Part shown: piece by piece, positions 8,282 through 16,456 of the stretch | How the letters are laid out: each line of letters begins with the position of its first letter | How positions within the stretch are numbered: the stretch's first letter is position 1 | Origin: Prochlorococcus marinus XMU1412 | GTDB taxonomy: Bacteria; Cyanobacteriota; Cyanobacteriia; PCC-6307; Cyanobiaceae | Assembly (NCBI RefSeq): GCF_017696315.1 | Contig: NZ_JAAORJ010000001.1 | Span: 78,452 to 142,451, forward strand | Direction of reading: 5' to 3' | Length of the DNA stretch: 64,000 nucleotides | Made by a program: the position numbers and the translations under genes | Notes under the pieces: generated by a model | The model's database searches: none | What the model was told of the DNA's origin: nothing | What the model saw: only the letters and a program-made list of their open reading frames with translations

Positions 8282-9475
8282 ATGAAATCCATACAAAAAC
8301 CAATAGTAATAGTTGGAGCAGGTTTTGCAGGTATGACATTTGCTTTGAATTTAAAGAATCTTAATCCTTCTTTACCGATTCTTGTGGTTGACTCTAAAAC
8401 TAACTTTATATTTAAACCTTTAATGTACGAAGTTTTAAGTAAAGAAATAAGAAGTTGGGAAGCCACCCCAAAATTTGCAAATATTTTTTCAGATGCCGGT
8501 ATAACTTTTTTAAGAAATTGTTTAACCAAGATTTCCTTCAAAGAAAATATTCTTGAATTTAGTGACGAATTAAAATTAAGTTATCAGTATCTCGTTATTT
8601 GTACAGGATCTATTCCAAATAGTTTTTCTATCAAAGGTGTAGATGAAAATTGTTATTTTTTTAATGATGTGCATGATTTAAATAAATTAAATTCTTTTTT
8701 AAAAAAATCACAAGATACTGCGTTGCATAAAAAGTTATTCATAGTTGGAGGGGGTCCCTCTGGCATCGAGTTGGCATGCAAAATTAAAGATATATTTACA
8801 GACCAATTTGAAATTAATGTAATAGAAAAATCAAACCAAATCCTAAATAAAAACAAAATTTTCAATAGTGAACAAGCAGAGAAGGCATTAGAAAAAAGAA
8901 AAATCAACGTTCTTTTGAATTCTACAGTTAATGAAGTCTCAGAAACTAAGATTAGTATTTCTAGCGAGGTTGGAATAACTTCCTTGGATAAAGATATTGT
9001 TATTTGGACAGCAGGTGTTAAACCTAATTTGTCTTACTTAGAAACTGATCAAATAACAAAAAAATTCGGACGAATTTTAGTAAATAATAATTTGCAAATA
9101 GAAAACCATAAAAACTGTTTTGCTATTGGTGATATTTCAGTTATTGAAGGAATGGAGGATTTACCCATAACTGCTCAGGTGGCTATGCAGGAAGGAAATC
9201 ATCTTGCTAATAATATAGAACTTTTAATTCAAGGAAAAGATCTTTTACCCTTTGAATTTCAAGATAATGGTGAAATGATTAGCTTAGGAATAGGCGAAGC
9301 TTCAATTTCTGGGCTTGGTGTTACTTTATCTGGGAAATTGGCTTTTGAGGCAAGAAGACTTATATATGCTTCCAAGTTGCCTGATATTACAGAAAGCTTA
9401 AAATCTGCATCTTCATGGATATTCCAAAAAAAATCTATTTTTAAAAAGTTTCTTAAAAAAGATTATTCGAATTAA
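8282..9475 (+). CDS. ndbB: Type II NAD(P)H dehydrogenase (NDH-2 family flavoprotein)
   Basis: A single-subunit FAD enzyme that oxidises NAD(P)H and passes electrons to quinone without pumping protons. The 397-residue protein has an N-terminal FAD dinucleotide-binding motif (IVGAGFAGMTF), a second NAD(P)-binding motif (FIVGGGPSGIELA near residue 155), and the third FAD contact (CFAIGDIS near 280). There is a short amphipathic C-terminal tail suitable for membrane association. It starts at ATG 8282, divergent from cysH, and is followed after 49 bases by the SLC13 permease. The exact Ndb paralogue is inferred, and a redox-sensing role as proposed for cyanobacterial NDH-2 is possible. Confidence 0.85.
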   Translation: MKSIQKPIVIVGAGFAGMTFALNLKNLNPSLPILVVDSKTNFIFKPLMYEVLSKEIRSWEATPKFANIFSDAGITFLRNCLTKISFKENILEFSDELKLSYQYLVICTGSIPNSFSIKGVDENCYFFNDVHDLNKLNSFLKKSQDTALHKKLFIVGGGPSGIELACKIKDIFTDQFEINVIEKSNQILNKNKIFNSEQAEKALEKRKINVLLNSTVNEVSETKISISSEVGITSLDKDIVIWTAGVKPNLSYLETDQITKKFGRILVNNNLQIENHKNCFAIGDISVIEGMEDLPITAQVAMQEGNHLANNIELLIQGKDLLPFEFQDNGEMISLGIGEASISGLGVTLSGKLAFEARRLIYASKLPDITESLKSASSWIFQKKSIFKKFLKKDYSN

Positions 9476-9524
9476 ACTTTTTTGAAATATTGTTTTTGGG
9501 TATATTGAGTTAAATAAGTTTTGT

Positions 9525-11333
9525 ATGAATTTAATTGCAGTAGTTAGTAATAATTTTGATGCGTTTATAACGGTAGTTGTTTTAATAATGTCAATAATTT
9601 TGTTTATTAGAAATACTATTGCACCAGAATTGACTGGTTTGTTATGTGTCGGAATATTTATATCTACTGGGGTTCTTTCTCCTGAAAAAGCTTTAGCTGG
9701 ATTTGGTAGCCCTTCTTTAATTACCCTTATGGGTTTATTTGCAGTTTCCTCAGCATTATTTAAAAGTGGTGCCTTAGACAGAGTAAGAGAATTGATTTCT
9801 TCTGAAAGTATTCGAACTCCAAGGAAATTAATTTCTTTAATAGCTTTTTTAATTGCTCCAATATCTGGAATTGTACCTAATACTCCAGTAGTAGCATCTT
9901 TGTTACCTTTAATTGAAAGTTGGTGCGAGCGAAAAAATATATCACCATCAAAAGTTTTATTACCTCTTTCTTTTGCTACTTTACTCGGTGGAACTCTGAC
10001 ATTATTAGGTAGCTCAGTAAATCTTCTTGTCAGTGATATTAGTCAACAATTAGGTTATGGAGGTTTGGAATTATTTAGTTTGACATCAATAGGAATTCCT
10101 GTGTGGCTTATAGGTACAACCTATATGATTCTAGTTTCTGACGTGCTTTTGCCAGATAGAGGGAGAGATAAGGAGTTTATTAAAAATGGTGATATGAATA
10201 TATATTTTACCGAAGTTACTATTCCCTCTAGTTCAGAATTAGTTGGACAATCTGTCAGAAATAGTAGATTGCAAAGACGGTTTGACGTTGATGTTCTGGA
10301 ATTGCAACGAAATGGAAAAGTTATTCTTCCTCCTTTGGCTGATAGAAAGATTGAGCCGGAGGATAGATTAATAATCCGCGTTACGAGGGCAGACTTATTT
10401 AGGCTGCAGCAGGAACATACTATTCTGTTAGGAGAAAACAAAACATCTTTCGATGGGGCTAATGTTTTCTCAGATGATGAAGGTACTAAGACCTTTGAAG
10501 CCTTGTTACCAGCTGGTTCAACTTTAGCAGGTGCAAGTTTGAGAGAATTAAGATTTAGGCAGCGTCATAATGCAACAGTTTTAGCATTAAGAAGAGGTCA
10601 ACAAACTGTTCAGGAAAGATTAGGCCAAGCTGTTTTAAGGGCTGGAGATGTTTTATTATTGCAAGCACCGCTAGATTCAATAAGAGGTTTGCAAGCTAGT
10701 AATGATTTGCTTATTTTAGATCAATTCGAAGATGACTTACCTTTTTTGATAAAAAAACCTATATCGATAGCAATTGCAATAGGAATGTTGGTTTTGCCTT
10801 CGGTTTCTAATATTCCATTAGTCGGTTCAGTTCTTTTGGCTGTGATTGCAATGGTTGCTTGTGGATGTTTAAGACCTGCAGAGATACAAAAATCAATTAG
10901 GTTAGACGTTATTTTATTGCTGGGATCTTTATCGTGTTTTAGTGTAGCTATGCAGATAACTGGATTAGCAGATGTAATTGCAGTTAATCTAAACTTTGCC
11001 CTTAACGGAATGCCTCTTTATTTTGCACTAGTCGTAATTTTTGTATCTACAGTTATTCTTACGCAATTTATAAGTAATGCTGCTTCGGTTGCTTTGATTT
11101 TGCCTGTTGCTATTGAATTCTCAAATGTTTTAGAAATTTCACCAAGCGCTTTAATAATGCTTGTTTTATTCGGTGCAAGTCAATCTTTCTTGACTCCAAT
11201 GGGTTATCAAACAAATTTAATGGTTTATGGTCCTGGAAGATATAGATTTTTTGATATCGCAAAATACGGAGCTGGATTAACACTTATAATGTCATTTACT
11301 GTGCCAGCATTGATAATTTTAAATTACGGGTAA
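9525..11333 (+). CDS. SLC13/DASS-family permease with two RCK_C (TrkA-C) domains
   Basis: A 602-residue inner-membrane transporter. Two blocks of hydrophobic helices (about residues 10-210 and 405-602) flank a soluble insert holding two consecutive RCK_C domains: one starting near ELVGQSVRNSRL and the other near STLAGASLRELRF. This is the layout of the cyanobacterial and algal Sac1/SLT-like sulfate or dicarboxylate transporters; the conserved permease motifs SNAASVALILPVA and LTPMGYQTNLMVYGPG are present. The substrate is not determined by sequence; sulfate is suggested by the nearby cysH. It is separated by 4 bases from the K+ transporter gene, forming one operon. Confidence 0.88.
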   Translation: MNLIAVVSNNFDAFITVVVLIMSIILFIRNTIAPELTGLLCVGIFISTGVLSPEKALAGFGSPSLITLMGLFAVSSALFKSGALDRVRELISSESIRTPRKLISLIAFLIAPISGIVPNTPVVASLLPLIESWCERKNISPSKVLLPLSFATLLGGTLTLLGSSVNLLVSDISQQLGYGGLELFSLTSIGIPVWLIGTTYMILVSDVLLPDRGRDKEFIKNGDMNIYFTEVTIPSSSELVGQSVRNSRLQRRFDVDVLELQRNGKVILPPLADRKIEPEDRLIIRVTRADLFRLQQEHTILLGENKTSFDGANVFSDDEGTKTFEALLPAGSTLAGASLRELRFRQRHNATVLALRRGQQTVQERLGQAVLRAGDVLLLQAPLDSIRGLQASNDLLILDQFEDDLPFLIKKPISIAIAIGMLVLPSVSNIPLVGSVLLAVIAMVACGCLRPAEIQKSIRLDVILLLGSLSCFSVAMQITGLADVIAVNLNFALNGMPLYFALVVIFVSTVILTQFISNAASVALILPVAIEFSNVLEISPSALIMLVLFGASQSFLTPMGYQTNLMVYGPGRYRFFDIAKYGAGLTLIMSFTVPALIILNYG

Positions 11334-11337
11334 TATC

Positions 11338-12741
11338 GTGAAATTCCCATTCTCAATTTATAAGTTAAAAGATGCTTACAAAAAGCTATCTGTACCTCAA
11401 TTTACTATTGTTACAGGCTTTTTTATTATTTGCCTTGGAACTTTAATTTTGAGCTCTCCATTATGTTCATCTTCAAAGGTTGGTTTGTGGGAAGCTTTTT
11501 TTACATCTACTTCTGCAATAACCGTCACTGGTTTAACTATAATAGACATTGGTGTTGATTTAAATTTCTTTGGCCAAGTTTTCTTAGCTTTTATGCTTTT
11601 ATCAGGTGGTTTAGGATTAATGGCCATTACAACATTTTTACAAGGGTTTGTTGTAAAGGGGGCAAAGCTAAGAACTAGATTAGATAAAGGAAAGACTTTA
11701 GATGAATTTGGAGTTGGAGGAATTGGTCGAACTTTTCAAAGTATTGCTATTACTGCGATTAGTATTATATCCTTGGGTGCAATTGTCTTATATTCTTTTG
11801 GATTTGTAGACATTCAAAATAATTGGGAAAGACTATGGTCCTCGATTTTTCACAGCATTTCTGCATATAACAATGCAGGATTTTCGTTAATGTCAAATAG
11901 TCTTCAAGACTATAGAACAAATTATTTGGTTAATAGTGTTTTTGTTTTTCTCATTGTTATGGGTGGATTGGGTTGGCGGGTTATTGATGATATTTGGAGT
12001 CATAAAAAAAATCTTTCTTATAAGAAATTAAGCCTTCATTCCAGACTAGTTATTAGGACAAGTTTGTCTCTAATATTCTTCGGATCATTAGGATTCTTTA
12101 TCACTGAATCATTGCTAAATAGTCAATTTTTTAATGATTTAAATTTGTTTGAACGGTTAATGTCATCTATCTTCGAAACAGTTAGTGCTAGAACTGCAGG
12201 CTTTACAAATTTTCCGATTTCTTTGAACTCCATCTCAGATACGGGCCTCTTATTATTAATGACGCTTATGTTTATTGGAGCAAGTACAGGAGGTACTGGT
12301 GGAGGCATAAAAACAACTACATTTATTGCTTTGATGGCTGCAACTAGATCAACTTTAAGAGGTCAGAAAGATGTAATTATTAGCAATAGATTAATTTCAG
12401 ATAAAGTTATTCTAAAGGCAGTTGGAATCACAGTTGGATCTTTGCTTTTTGTTCTTTTAATGGCAATGTTGCTTAGTACAACTAATACTTTTGTTAAAAA
12501 AGAATCATTCACATTCCTAGAAATTCTGTTTACTTGCATATCTGCATTTGCAACAGTTGGTTTTGATATTGGTTTAACCGCAAAATTAAATCATTTTGGT
12601 CAATTTATTCTTATTGTGGGTATGTTTGTGGGCAGACTTGGGATCCTTTTGCTTTTAAGTGCACTTTGGCAGGCTCTTTATAAGAGTAGAATAGATAGAC
12701 AAAAGAGAATTGGCTATCCTAGGGCTGATCTATATGTTTAG
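11338..12741 (+). CDS. TrkH/KtrB-family potassium (or sodium) uptake subunit
   Basis: The membrane pore subunit of a Trk/Ktr cation uptake system. The 467-residue protein carries the repeated M1-P-M2 units with selectivity-filter-like segments: TSTSAITVTGLT (about 60), HSISAYNNAGFS (about 175), VSARTAGFTNFP (about 280) and ISAFATVGFDIG (about 400), each centred on a conserved Gly. It uses a GTG start at 11338, 4 bases after the SLC13 stop, and is followed 18 bases later by its likely regulatory partner. The ion preference (K+ or Na+-coupled) cannot be read from sequence alone. Confidence 0.92.
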   Translation: MKFPFSIYKLKDAYKKLSVPQFTIVTGFFIICLGTLILSSPLCSSSKVGLWEAFFTSTSAITVTGLTIIDIGVDLNFFGQVFLAFMLLSGGLGLMAITTFLQGFVVKGAKLRTRLDKGKTLDEFGVGGIGRTFQSIAITAISIISLGAIVLYSFGFVDIQNNWERLWSSIFHSISAYNNAGFSLMSNSLQDYRTNYLVNSVFVFLIVMGGLGWRVIDDIWSHKKNLSYKKLSLHSRLVIRTSLSLIFFGSLGFFITESLLNSQFFNDLNLFERLMSSIFETVSARTAGFTNFPISLNSISDTGLLLLMTLMFIGASTGGTGGGIKTTTFIALMAATRSTLRGQKDVIISNRLISDKVILKAVGITVGSLLFVLLMAMLLSTTNTFVKKESFTFLEILFTCISAFATVGFDIGLTAKLNHFGQFILIVGMFVGRLGILLLLSALWQALYKSRIDRQKRIGYPRADLYV

Positions 12742-12759
12742 AATTGACTGAGTTTTATT

Positions 12760-13464
12760 ATGGCTGATTGGTGGCAGTGGTCTCAAAAGAGAGAAAATGA
12801 AGCACTCACTTTTGCTGTTGTCGGCGTTGGAAGATTTGGAACCGCAGTTTGCAGAGAACTTATTAGTAATGGTGCTGATGTTTTGGCTGCGGATTATTCG
12901 GAAAAAGCTATTGATGATTTAAGGCAATTAGAACCTTCGATAGAAGCGAGAGTTGTAGATTGTACTGATGAAGAGTCTATGAAGGAATCGGGAATTCTTG
13001 AAATGAATACTGTTGTAGTGGGTATAAGTGAACCTATTGAAGCAAGTATAACTACAACTCTTATTGCTAAGGATAGTGAAGGTAGCAAAGTTAAAAGAGT
13101 AATAGCGAGAGCTACTAGTGACTTGCACGAAAAAATGTTAAAAAGAGTAGGTGCAGATAAAGTTGTTTTCCCATCTAGGATGCAAGGAGAAAGATTAGGT
13201 TTAGAACTAGTAAGACCAAACCTAATCGAAAGATTGGAACTAGATAATCAAACTGGTATAGATGAAATAACTGTTCCGGAGGAGTTTATTGGAAGATCAT
13301 TAAGAGATTTAAATTTGAGGAAAAATTATTTAGTAAATGTTCTTGCTGCAGGACCTGCTGAAGAGCTAACAGTTAATCCTCCAGCAAAATATATTTTGGA
13401 AAGAGGAAATATTTTGGTAGTTATGGGTAAAACTGTAGATTTACAGAAATTGCCTCAAAATTAA
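12760..13464 (+). CDS. TrkA/KtrA-type regulatory subunit (RCK_N + RCK_C)
   Basis: The 234-residue cytosolic partner of the preceding TrkH-like pore. The N-terminal RCK_N Rossmann domain shows the nucleotide motif VVGVGRFGTAVCREL (residues about 21-35) and an acidic residue at the end of the second strand (AADYSEKA). A linker follows, then an RCK_C domain from about residue 165 (VPEEFIGRSLRDLNL). Such subunits gate ion flux in response to ATP/ADP or NAD(H). The order permease, pore, gate and the short spacing support one operon; it converges with the ribbon-helix-helix gene with a 6-base gap. Confidence 0.92.
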   Translation: MADWWQWSQKRENEALTFAVVGVGRFGTAVCRELISNGADVLAADYSEKAIDDLRQLEPSIEARVVDCTDEESMKESGILEMNTVVVGISEPIEASITTTLIAKDSEGSKVKRVIARATSDLHEKMLKRVGADKVVFPSRMQGERLGLELVRPNLIERLELDNQTGIDEITVPEEFIGRSLRDLNLRKNYLVNVLAAGPAEELTVNPPAKYILERGNILVVMGKTVDLQKLPQN

Positions 13465-13470
13465 TTATTT

Positions 13471-13773
13471 TTAATCAGATTTTTTATAATATCTAATTCT
13501 TTGGGGAGCTCTTTTTAATCTTCTGACGCTTTGTTTTTCAAGTTCATCTCTGAATTTATCAGTATTTAAATTATTTTCTGAAACAGGTGATTTACTTTCT
13601 TTTTCGAAATATTTTTTTATACCCTCTTGTATTAACACTTTTGCCATATTACTTACTGTCCTAGATTCATTATCGGCCAAAATAGTTAATTGCTCACATA
13701 TTAATTCTGGAAGAACTACTTGAATTCTGGGGGATTTAGGCTTCCCATTAGTTGAGTTTTGGCGGGTAGCCAT
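13471..13773 (-). CDS. Ribbon-helix-helix (CopG/Arc-like) DNA-binding protein
   Basis: A 100-residue basic protein. Residues about 13-50 fit a ribbon-helix-helix domain: a beta strand (PRIQVVLPELICEQLTILA) followed by a helix with the turn region ESRTVSNMAKVLI. The C-terminal half is Lys/Arg-rich and likely disordered. The upstream divergent region holds an inverted repeat at 13804-13840, which would be a natural autoregulatory operator. No toxin-like partner is adjacent, so I read it as a stand-alone regulator and not an antitoxin. Target genes are unknown. Confidence 0.75.
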   Translation of the reverse strand: MATRQNSTNGKPKSPRIQVVLPELICEQLTILADNESRTVSNMAKVLIQEGIKKYFEKESKSPVSENNLNTDKFRDELEKQSVRRLKRAPQRIRYYKKSD

Positions 13774-13796
13774 GAGTCAAAGTTGATAACTGTTAC

Positions 13797-13849
13797 TTAT
13801 TAGTATACACAGTTAGTCAAGGATACTATCTTTGTGTATATTATTAGTA
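13797..13849. promoter_or_regulatory. Inverted plus direct repeats in divergent promoter (candidate RHH operator)
   Basis: The inverted arms TATACACA (13804-13811) and TGTGTATA (13833-13840) are separated by 21 bases, and a 9-base direct repeat TTATTAGTA flanks them at 13797-13805 and 13841-13849. The array sits between the ribbon-helix-helix gene (starts 13773, minus) and the small gene at 13891 (plus). Ribbon-helix-helix proteins commonly bind such paired half-sites and autoregulate; that this protein binds here is inference. Confidence 0.45.
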
Positions 13850-13858
13850 AGGAAATTT

Positions 13859-13894
13859 ATGTCCGTATCAATTAATTGTTTTATTGTCCCATGA
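13859..13894 (+). other. Possible 11-residue leader peptide, translationally coupled
   Basis: AAGGA at 13849-13853 lies 5 bases before an ATG at 13859 that opens an 11-codon frame (MSVSINCFIVP) ending TGA at 13892-13894. This stop overlaps the ATG of the next gene (13891) as ATGA. The downstream gene has no ribosome-binding site of its own, so re-initiation from this leader is plausible. It is too short for coding statistics to help. Confidence 0.4.
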
Positions 13895-14229
13895 AAAATT
13901 CAAGAAAAATTGATTCTCCTAAAAGGTCGATAATTGATAAACCGAAAAAAAGATTACTTAATTCTGATTCTCACGATAATGAAAATAGTGACGTTTTGGT
14001 GTCAGCTGTAATTAGTCCATATTTGTTAACTCATCTGCACCATATTCTTCAGCAGTCTGAGTATTATGCCCAAAAAGATGGTAGAAAATCTCACGCAGCT
14101 AACTTTGCGAAACTTAGAAAAGTTTTATGTTTAGATGCAAGAAGTATGGCAGATGCCTCTGCAAAAGAGATAAAAGATGTGGATAATGATTTATCTAATA
14201 ATAAATTTAATGAAAAAAATGTAGCTTGA
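13891..14229 (+). CDS. Small basic conserved hypothetical protein, 112 aa
   Basis: A 112-residue protein with a basic, probably disordered N-terminus (first 35 residues rich in Lys, Ser and Asn) followed by a helical segment, about residues 45-95, with a His-rich patch (LLTHLHHILQQSEYYAQKDGRKSHAANF) and then a Leu/Arg-rich helix. There is no signal or membrane segment. I use the ATG at 13891; an in-frame TTG at 13876 would add five residues. It is divergent from the ribbon-helix-helix gene across a repeat-containing promoter and may be its regulatory target. Family not recognised. Confidence 0.7.
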   Translation: MKNSRKIDSPKRSIIDKPKKRLLNSDSHDNENSDVLVSAVISPYLLTHLHHILQQSEYYAQKDGRKSHAANFAKLRKVLCLDARSMADASAKEIKDVDNDLSNNKFNEKNVA

Positions 14230-14263
14230 AGTAATAATCTATTAATAAATAGATTTTAAAACC

Positions 14264-14494
14264 ATGTCCAGTAATGCTGAAAAGCTCTATAAGTTAATAG
14301 CCAACGATTCCAAAAAGAAACAAAGTTTGTTTATGACAGCCTTAACTAATCCCAAAAAAGCCTTAGATAAAATATGCGATATTGGCAATGAGTTAAATAT
14401 TTCTGTGACTAAAGAAGAGGTTATTGAATATTTGAGTACTATTGATGATGAGGCAACTAAAATGTGGTTAATCAAGGCTCGGGGAGGTCTTTAG
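14264..14494 (+). CDS. Nif11-like small protein, 76 aa
   Basis: A 76-residue helical protein. The arrangement MS-x-N-A-E-K-L-Y-K-L-I-x-N-D, then ALDKICDIGNELN, then the V-T-K-E-E-V-I-E-Y-L helix resembles the Nif11 domain, which occurs both as nitrogen-fixation-island orphans and as leader regions of ribosomal peptides in cyanobacteria. It ends abruptly in ARGGL, leaving no room for a core peptide after the double Gly. No LanM, cyclodehydratase or peptidase-ABC exporter is in this window. Its 3' end overlaps an opposite-strand small gene by 23 bases. The Nif11 resemblance is by eye and needs a profile search. Confidence 0.6.
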   Translation: MSSNAEKLYKLIANDSKKKQSLFMTALTNPKKALDKICDIGNELNISVTKEEVIEYLSTIDDEATKMWLIKARGGL

Positions 14495-14648
14495 GAAAAG
14501 GTTTCGAATAATTATTATTTGGATTAGGAATAGGTTTTATTCTTTTGTTGTAGCCACCTCCACCAGCTAAAGTCCAAAAGAACCAATAACTTGGGATTGC
14601 GAGAGCTGCAGCTATGAAAATCACTACAATTTGTTCTATTCTTTTCAT
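14472..14648 (-). CDS. Small single-helix membrane protein, 58 aa
   Basis: The reverse strand reads 58 codons from the ATG at 14646-14648 to the TGA at 14472. Residues about 5-28 are a clear hydrophobic helix (IVVIFIAAALAIPSYWFFWTL), followed by a GGGG turn and a polar Pro/Asn-rich tail. It overlaps the end of the Nif11-like gene by 23 bases on the opposite strand and is divergent from the ABC-F gene. The coherent hydrophobicity pattern argues that it is real. Function unknown; it resembles other one-helix thylakoid or plasma-membrane mini-proteins only in general design. Confidence 0.6.
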   Translation of the reverse strand: MKRIEQIVVIFIAAALAIPSYWFFWTLAGGGGYNKRIKPIPNPNNNYSKPFPKDLPEP

Positions 14649-14719
14649 GATTTAATTTTATTCCACAAAATATTTTTTAGTAAATAAGCCACAGATTTTG
14701 TAAATTCTATTTTAAAACA

Positions 14720-16345
14720 GTGATTAGATTTGAAAGTGTAAGCAAAATTTATTCTACAGATGTTGTTTTAAAAAATATTAGTTGGGAGATTAAGAAAGGA
14801 GAAAAAGTTGGCTTAGTTGGTTCTAATGGTGCAGGTAAATCAACCCAATTTAAGATTTTAATTGGAGAGGAAGAGCAAACAAGTGGAACGATCATCAAAG
14901 AGGGAAATCCTAAAATTGCCCATTTAAAGCAAGAGTTTGATTGTAATTTGAATTTTTCAGTGAGACAGGAATTAGAAAGTTCTTTTAAAGATATACAAAT
15001 TGTTGCCATTAAACTTTTAGAAATTGAGAATAAAATGAAATCGTTGGATATAAAAAAAAATTCCGATGAACTTGAAATTTTTGTCAATCAACTCGCAAAA
15101 TATCAAGCAAAATTTGAAGCTTTAGGTGGTTATAAAATGCAATCTGATGTAGAAAAAATATTACCAAAATTGGGCTTTTCTATAGAAGATGCTGATCAAT
15201 TAGTTGGCAATTTCTCAGGTGGTTGGCAGATGAAAGTTGCACTTGGAAAAATAATCTTACAAAAACCTGATTTACTTTTACTGGATGAACCAACCAATCA
15301 TTTAGATTTAGAAACTATTTTTTGGTTGGAAGAATATCTATCATCGCTCAAAATTGCTGTGATTATAATTAGCCATGATAGATATTTCTTAGATAAATTA
15401 TGTAAAAAAATAATTTTTGTAGATAGAGGAACATCTGAAACATACAATGGGAACTATTCTTTTTTTGTCGAACAGAAATCTTTGAATGAAGAATCACAAA
15501 ATAAGGCATATCAATTACAACAAAAAGAAATTGAGTTACAGAAGAGGTATATAGATAGATTTAGAGCTAGTGCAACTAGAAGTTCTCAAGCAAAGAGTAG
15601 AGAAAAACAATTAAAAAAGATTTCTAAAATTGAGTCTCCCATAGCAAAATCAAAAAGTCCTGTTTTTAATTTTCCAGAGTGCCCTCGCTCAGGAAAATTA
15701 GTTCTAAATATCAAAAATTTGTCTCATAGTTTCGAGGATAAAATTCTTTTTTTAGATATTAATTTAAAGATTTCTTCTGGGGAGAAAATAGCAATATTGG
15801 GACCTAATGGCTGCGGCAAATCTACATTGCTTAAAATTATTATGAAAAAAATATCTCCTGAAATTGGAGACATTAATCTTGGTAAACATAATATAATTAC
15901 TAGCTACTATGAACAGAATCAGGCTGAAGCACTTTCATCTGACGAAAGGGTTATTGATTTAATATGTAATAAGTCTCCAGAATGGTCCCAAAAAAAAGTT
16001 AGAACATTTTTAGGGGGTTTTGGCTTTCAAAATGAAACTGTTTTTAAATATATTAAACAACTCAGTGGGGGAGAAAAGGCAAGATTAGCATTAGCGCTCA
16101 TGATTATTAATCCTAGTAATTTCCTTCTTTTGGACGAACCAACTAATCATTTGGATCTGCAATCTAAGGAAAACTTAGAATTAGCAATTAAAAATTATAA
16201 AGGTTCATTATTAATCATTTCTCATGATCGGTATTTTATTTCAAAGGTTGCAAATAGAATTATTGAAATTAAAGATTCAAAGTTATTTTCATATGATGGT
16301 AATTACGAATATTTTTTAGAAAAAACTCAAAGCCAAAAAATTTGA
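14720..16345 (+). CDS. ABC-F family ATPase (translation factor, Uup/EttA-like)
   Basis: A 541-residue soluble protein with two ABC ATPase domains and no membrane segment. Domain 1 has Walker A GSNGAGKST (near residue 35), signature FSGGWQMKVAL and Walker B LLLLDEPTNHLD. Domain 2 has GPNGCGKST, LSGGEKARLAL and LLLDEPTNHLD. Between them is the long basic linker (about 245-330) with RFRASATRSSQAKSREKQ that in ABC-F proteins reaches into the ribosome. It starts with GTG at 14720. ABC-F proteins act on ribosomes and do not transport; which of Uup, EttA, YbiT or YheS it corresponds to is not settled. Confidence 0.92.
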   Translation: MIRFESVSKIYSTDVVLKNISWEIKKGEKVGLVGSNGAGKSTQFKILIGEEEQTSGTIIKEGNPKIAHLKQEFDCNLNFSVRQELESSFKDIQIVAIKLLEIENKMKSLDIKKNSDELEIFVNQLAKYQAKFEALGGYKMQSDVEKILPKLGFSIEDADQLVGNFSGGWQMKVALGKIILQKPDLLLLDEPTNHLDLETIFWLEEYLSSLKIAVIIISHDRYFLDKLCKKIIFVDRGTSETYNGNYSFFVEQKSLNEESQNKAYQLQQKEIELQKRYIDRFRASATRSSQAKSREKQLKKISKIESPIAKSKSPVFNFPECPRSGKLVLNIKNLSHSFEDKILFLDINLKISSGEKIAILGPNGCGKSTLLKIIMKKISPEIGDINLGKHNIITSYYEQNQAEALSSDERVIDLICNKSPEWSQKKVRTFLGGFGFQNETVFKYIKQLSGGEKARLALALMIINPSNFLLLDEPTNHLDLQSKENLELAIKNYKGSLLIISHDRYFISKVANRIIEIKDSKLFSYDGNYEYFLEKTQSQKI

Positions 16346-16456
16346 TTACTTTTAATAAAATTTACAATTGGCTAAGTAAGATCACTCATTTATCTTTACA
16401 TAGTTTACCGTCCTTGATTAATCTTAAAAATACAAAAATAGGTTTTAATAATTTAA

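Noticed and set aside
10121-10441. Minus-strand open frame of 106 codons inside the SLC13 gene
   Set aside because: It lies entirely antisense to a well-supported transporter gene, with Ser/Arg/Cys-rich composition typical of a shadow frame.
13471-13773. Antitoxin of a toxin-antitoxin pair
   Set aside because: Ribbon-helix-helix antitoxins are co-directional with a toxin; the neighbours are a convergent K+ channel gate and a divergent unknown protein, with no RelE, MazF or Fic-like motif.
14264-14494. A full lanthipeptide (prochlorosin-like) cluster around the Nif11-like gene
   Set aside because: No LanM, other maturase, or peptidase-containing ABC transporter is present; the adjacent ABC gene is an ABC-F translation factor without membrane or C39 peptidase domains.
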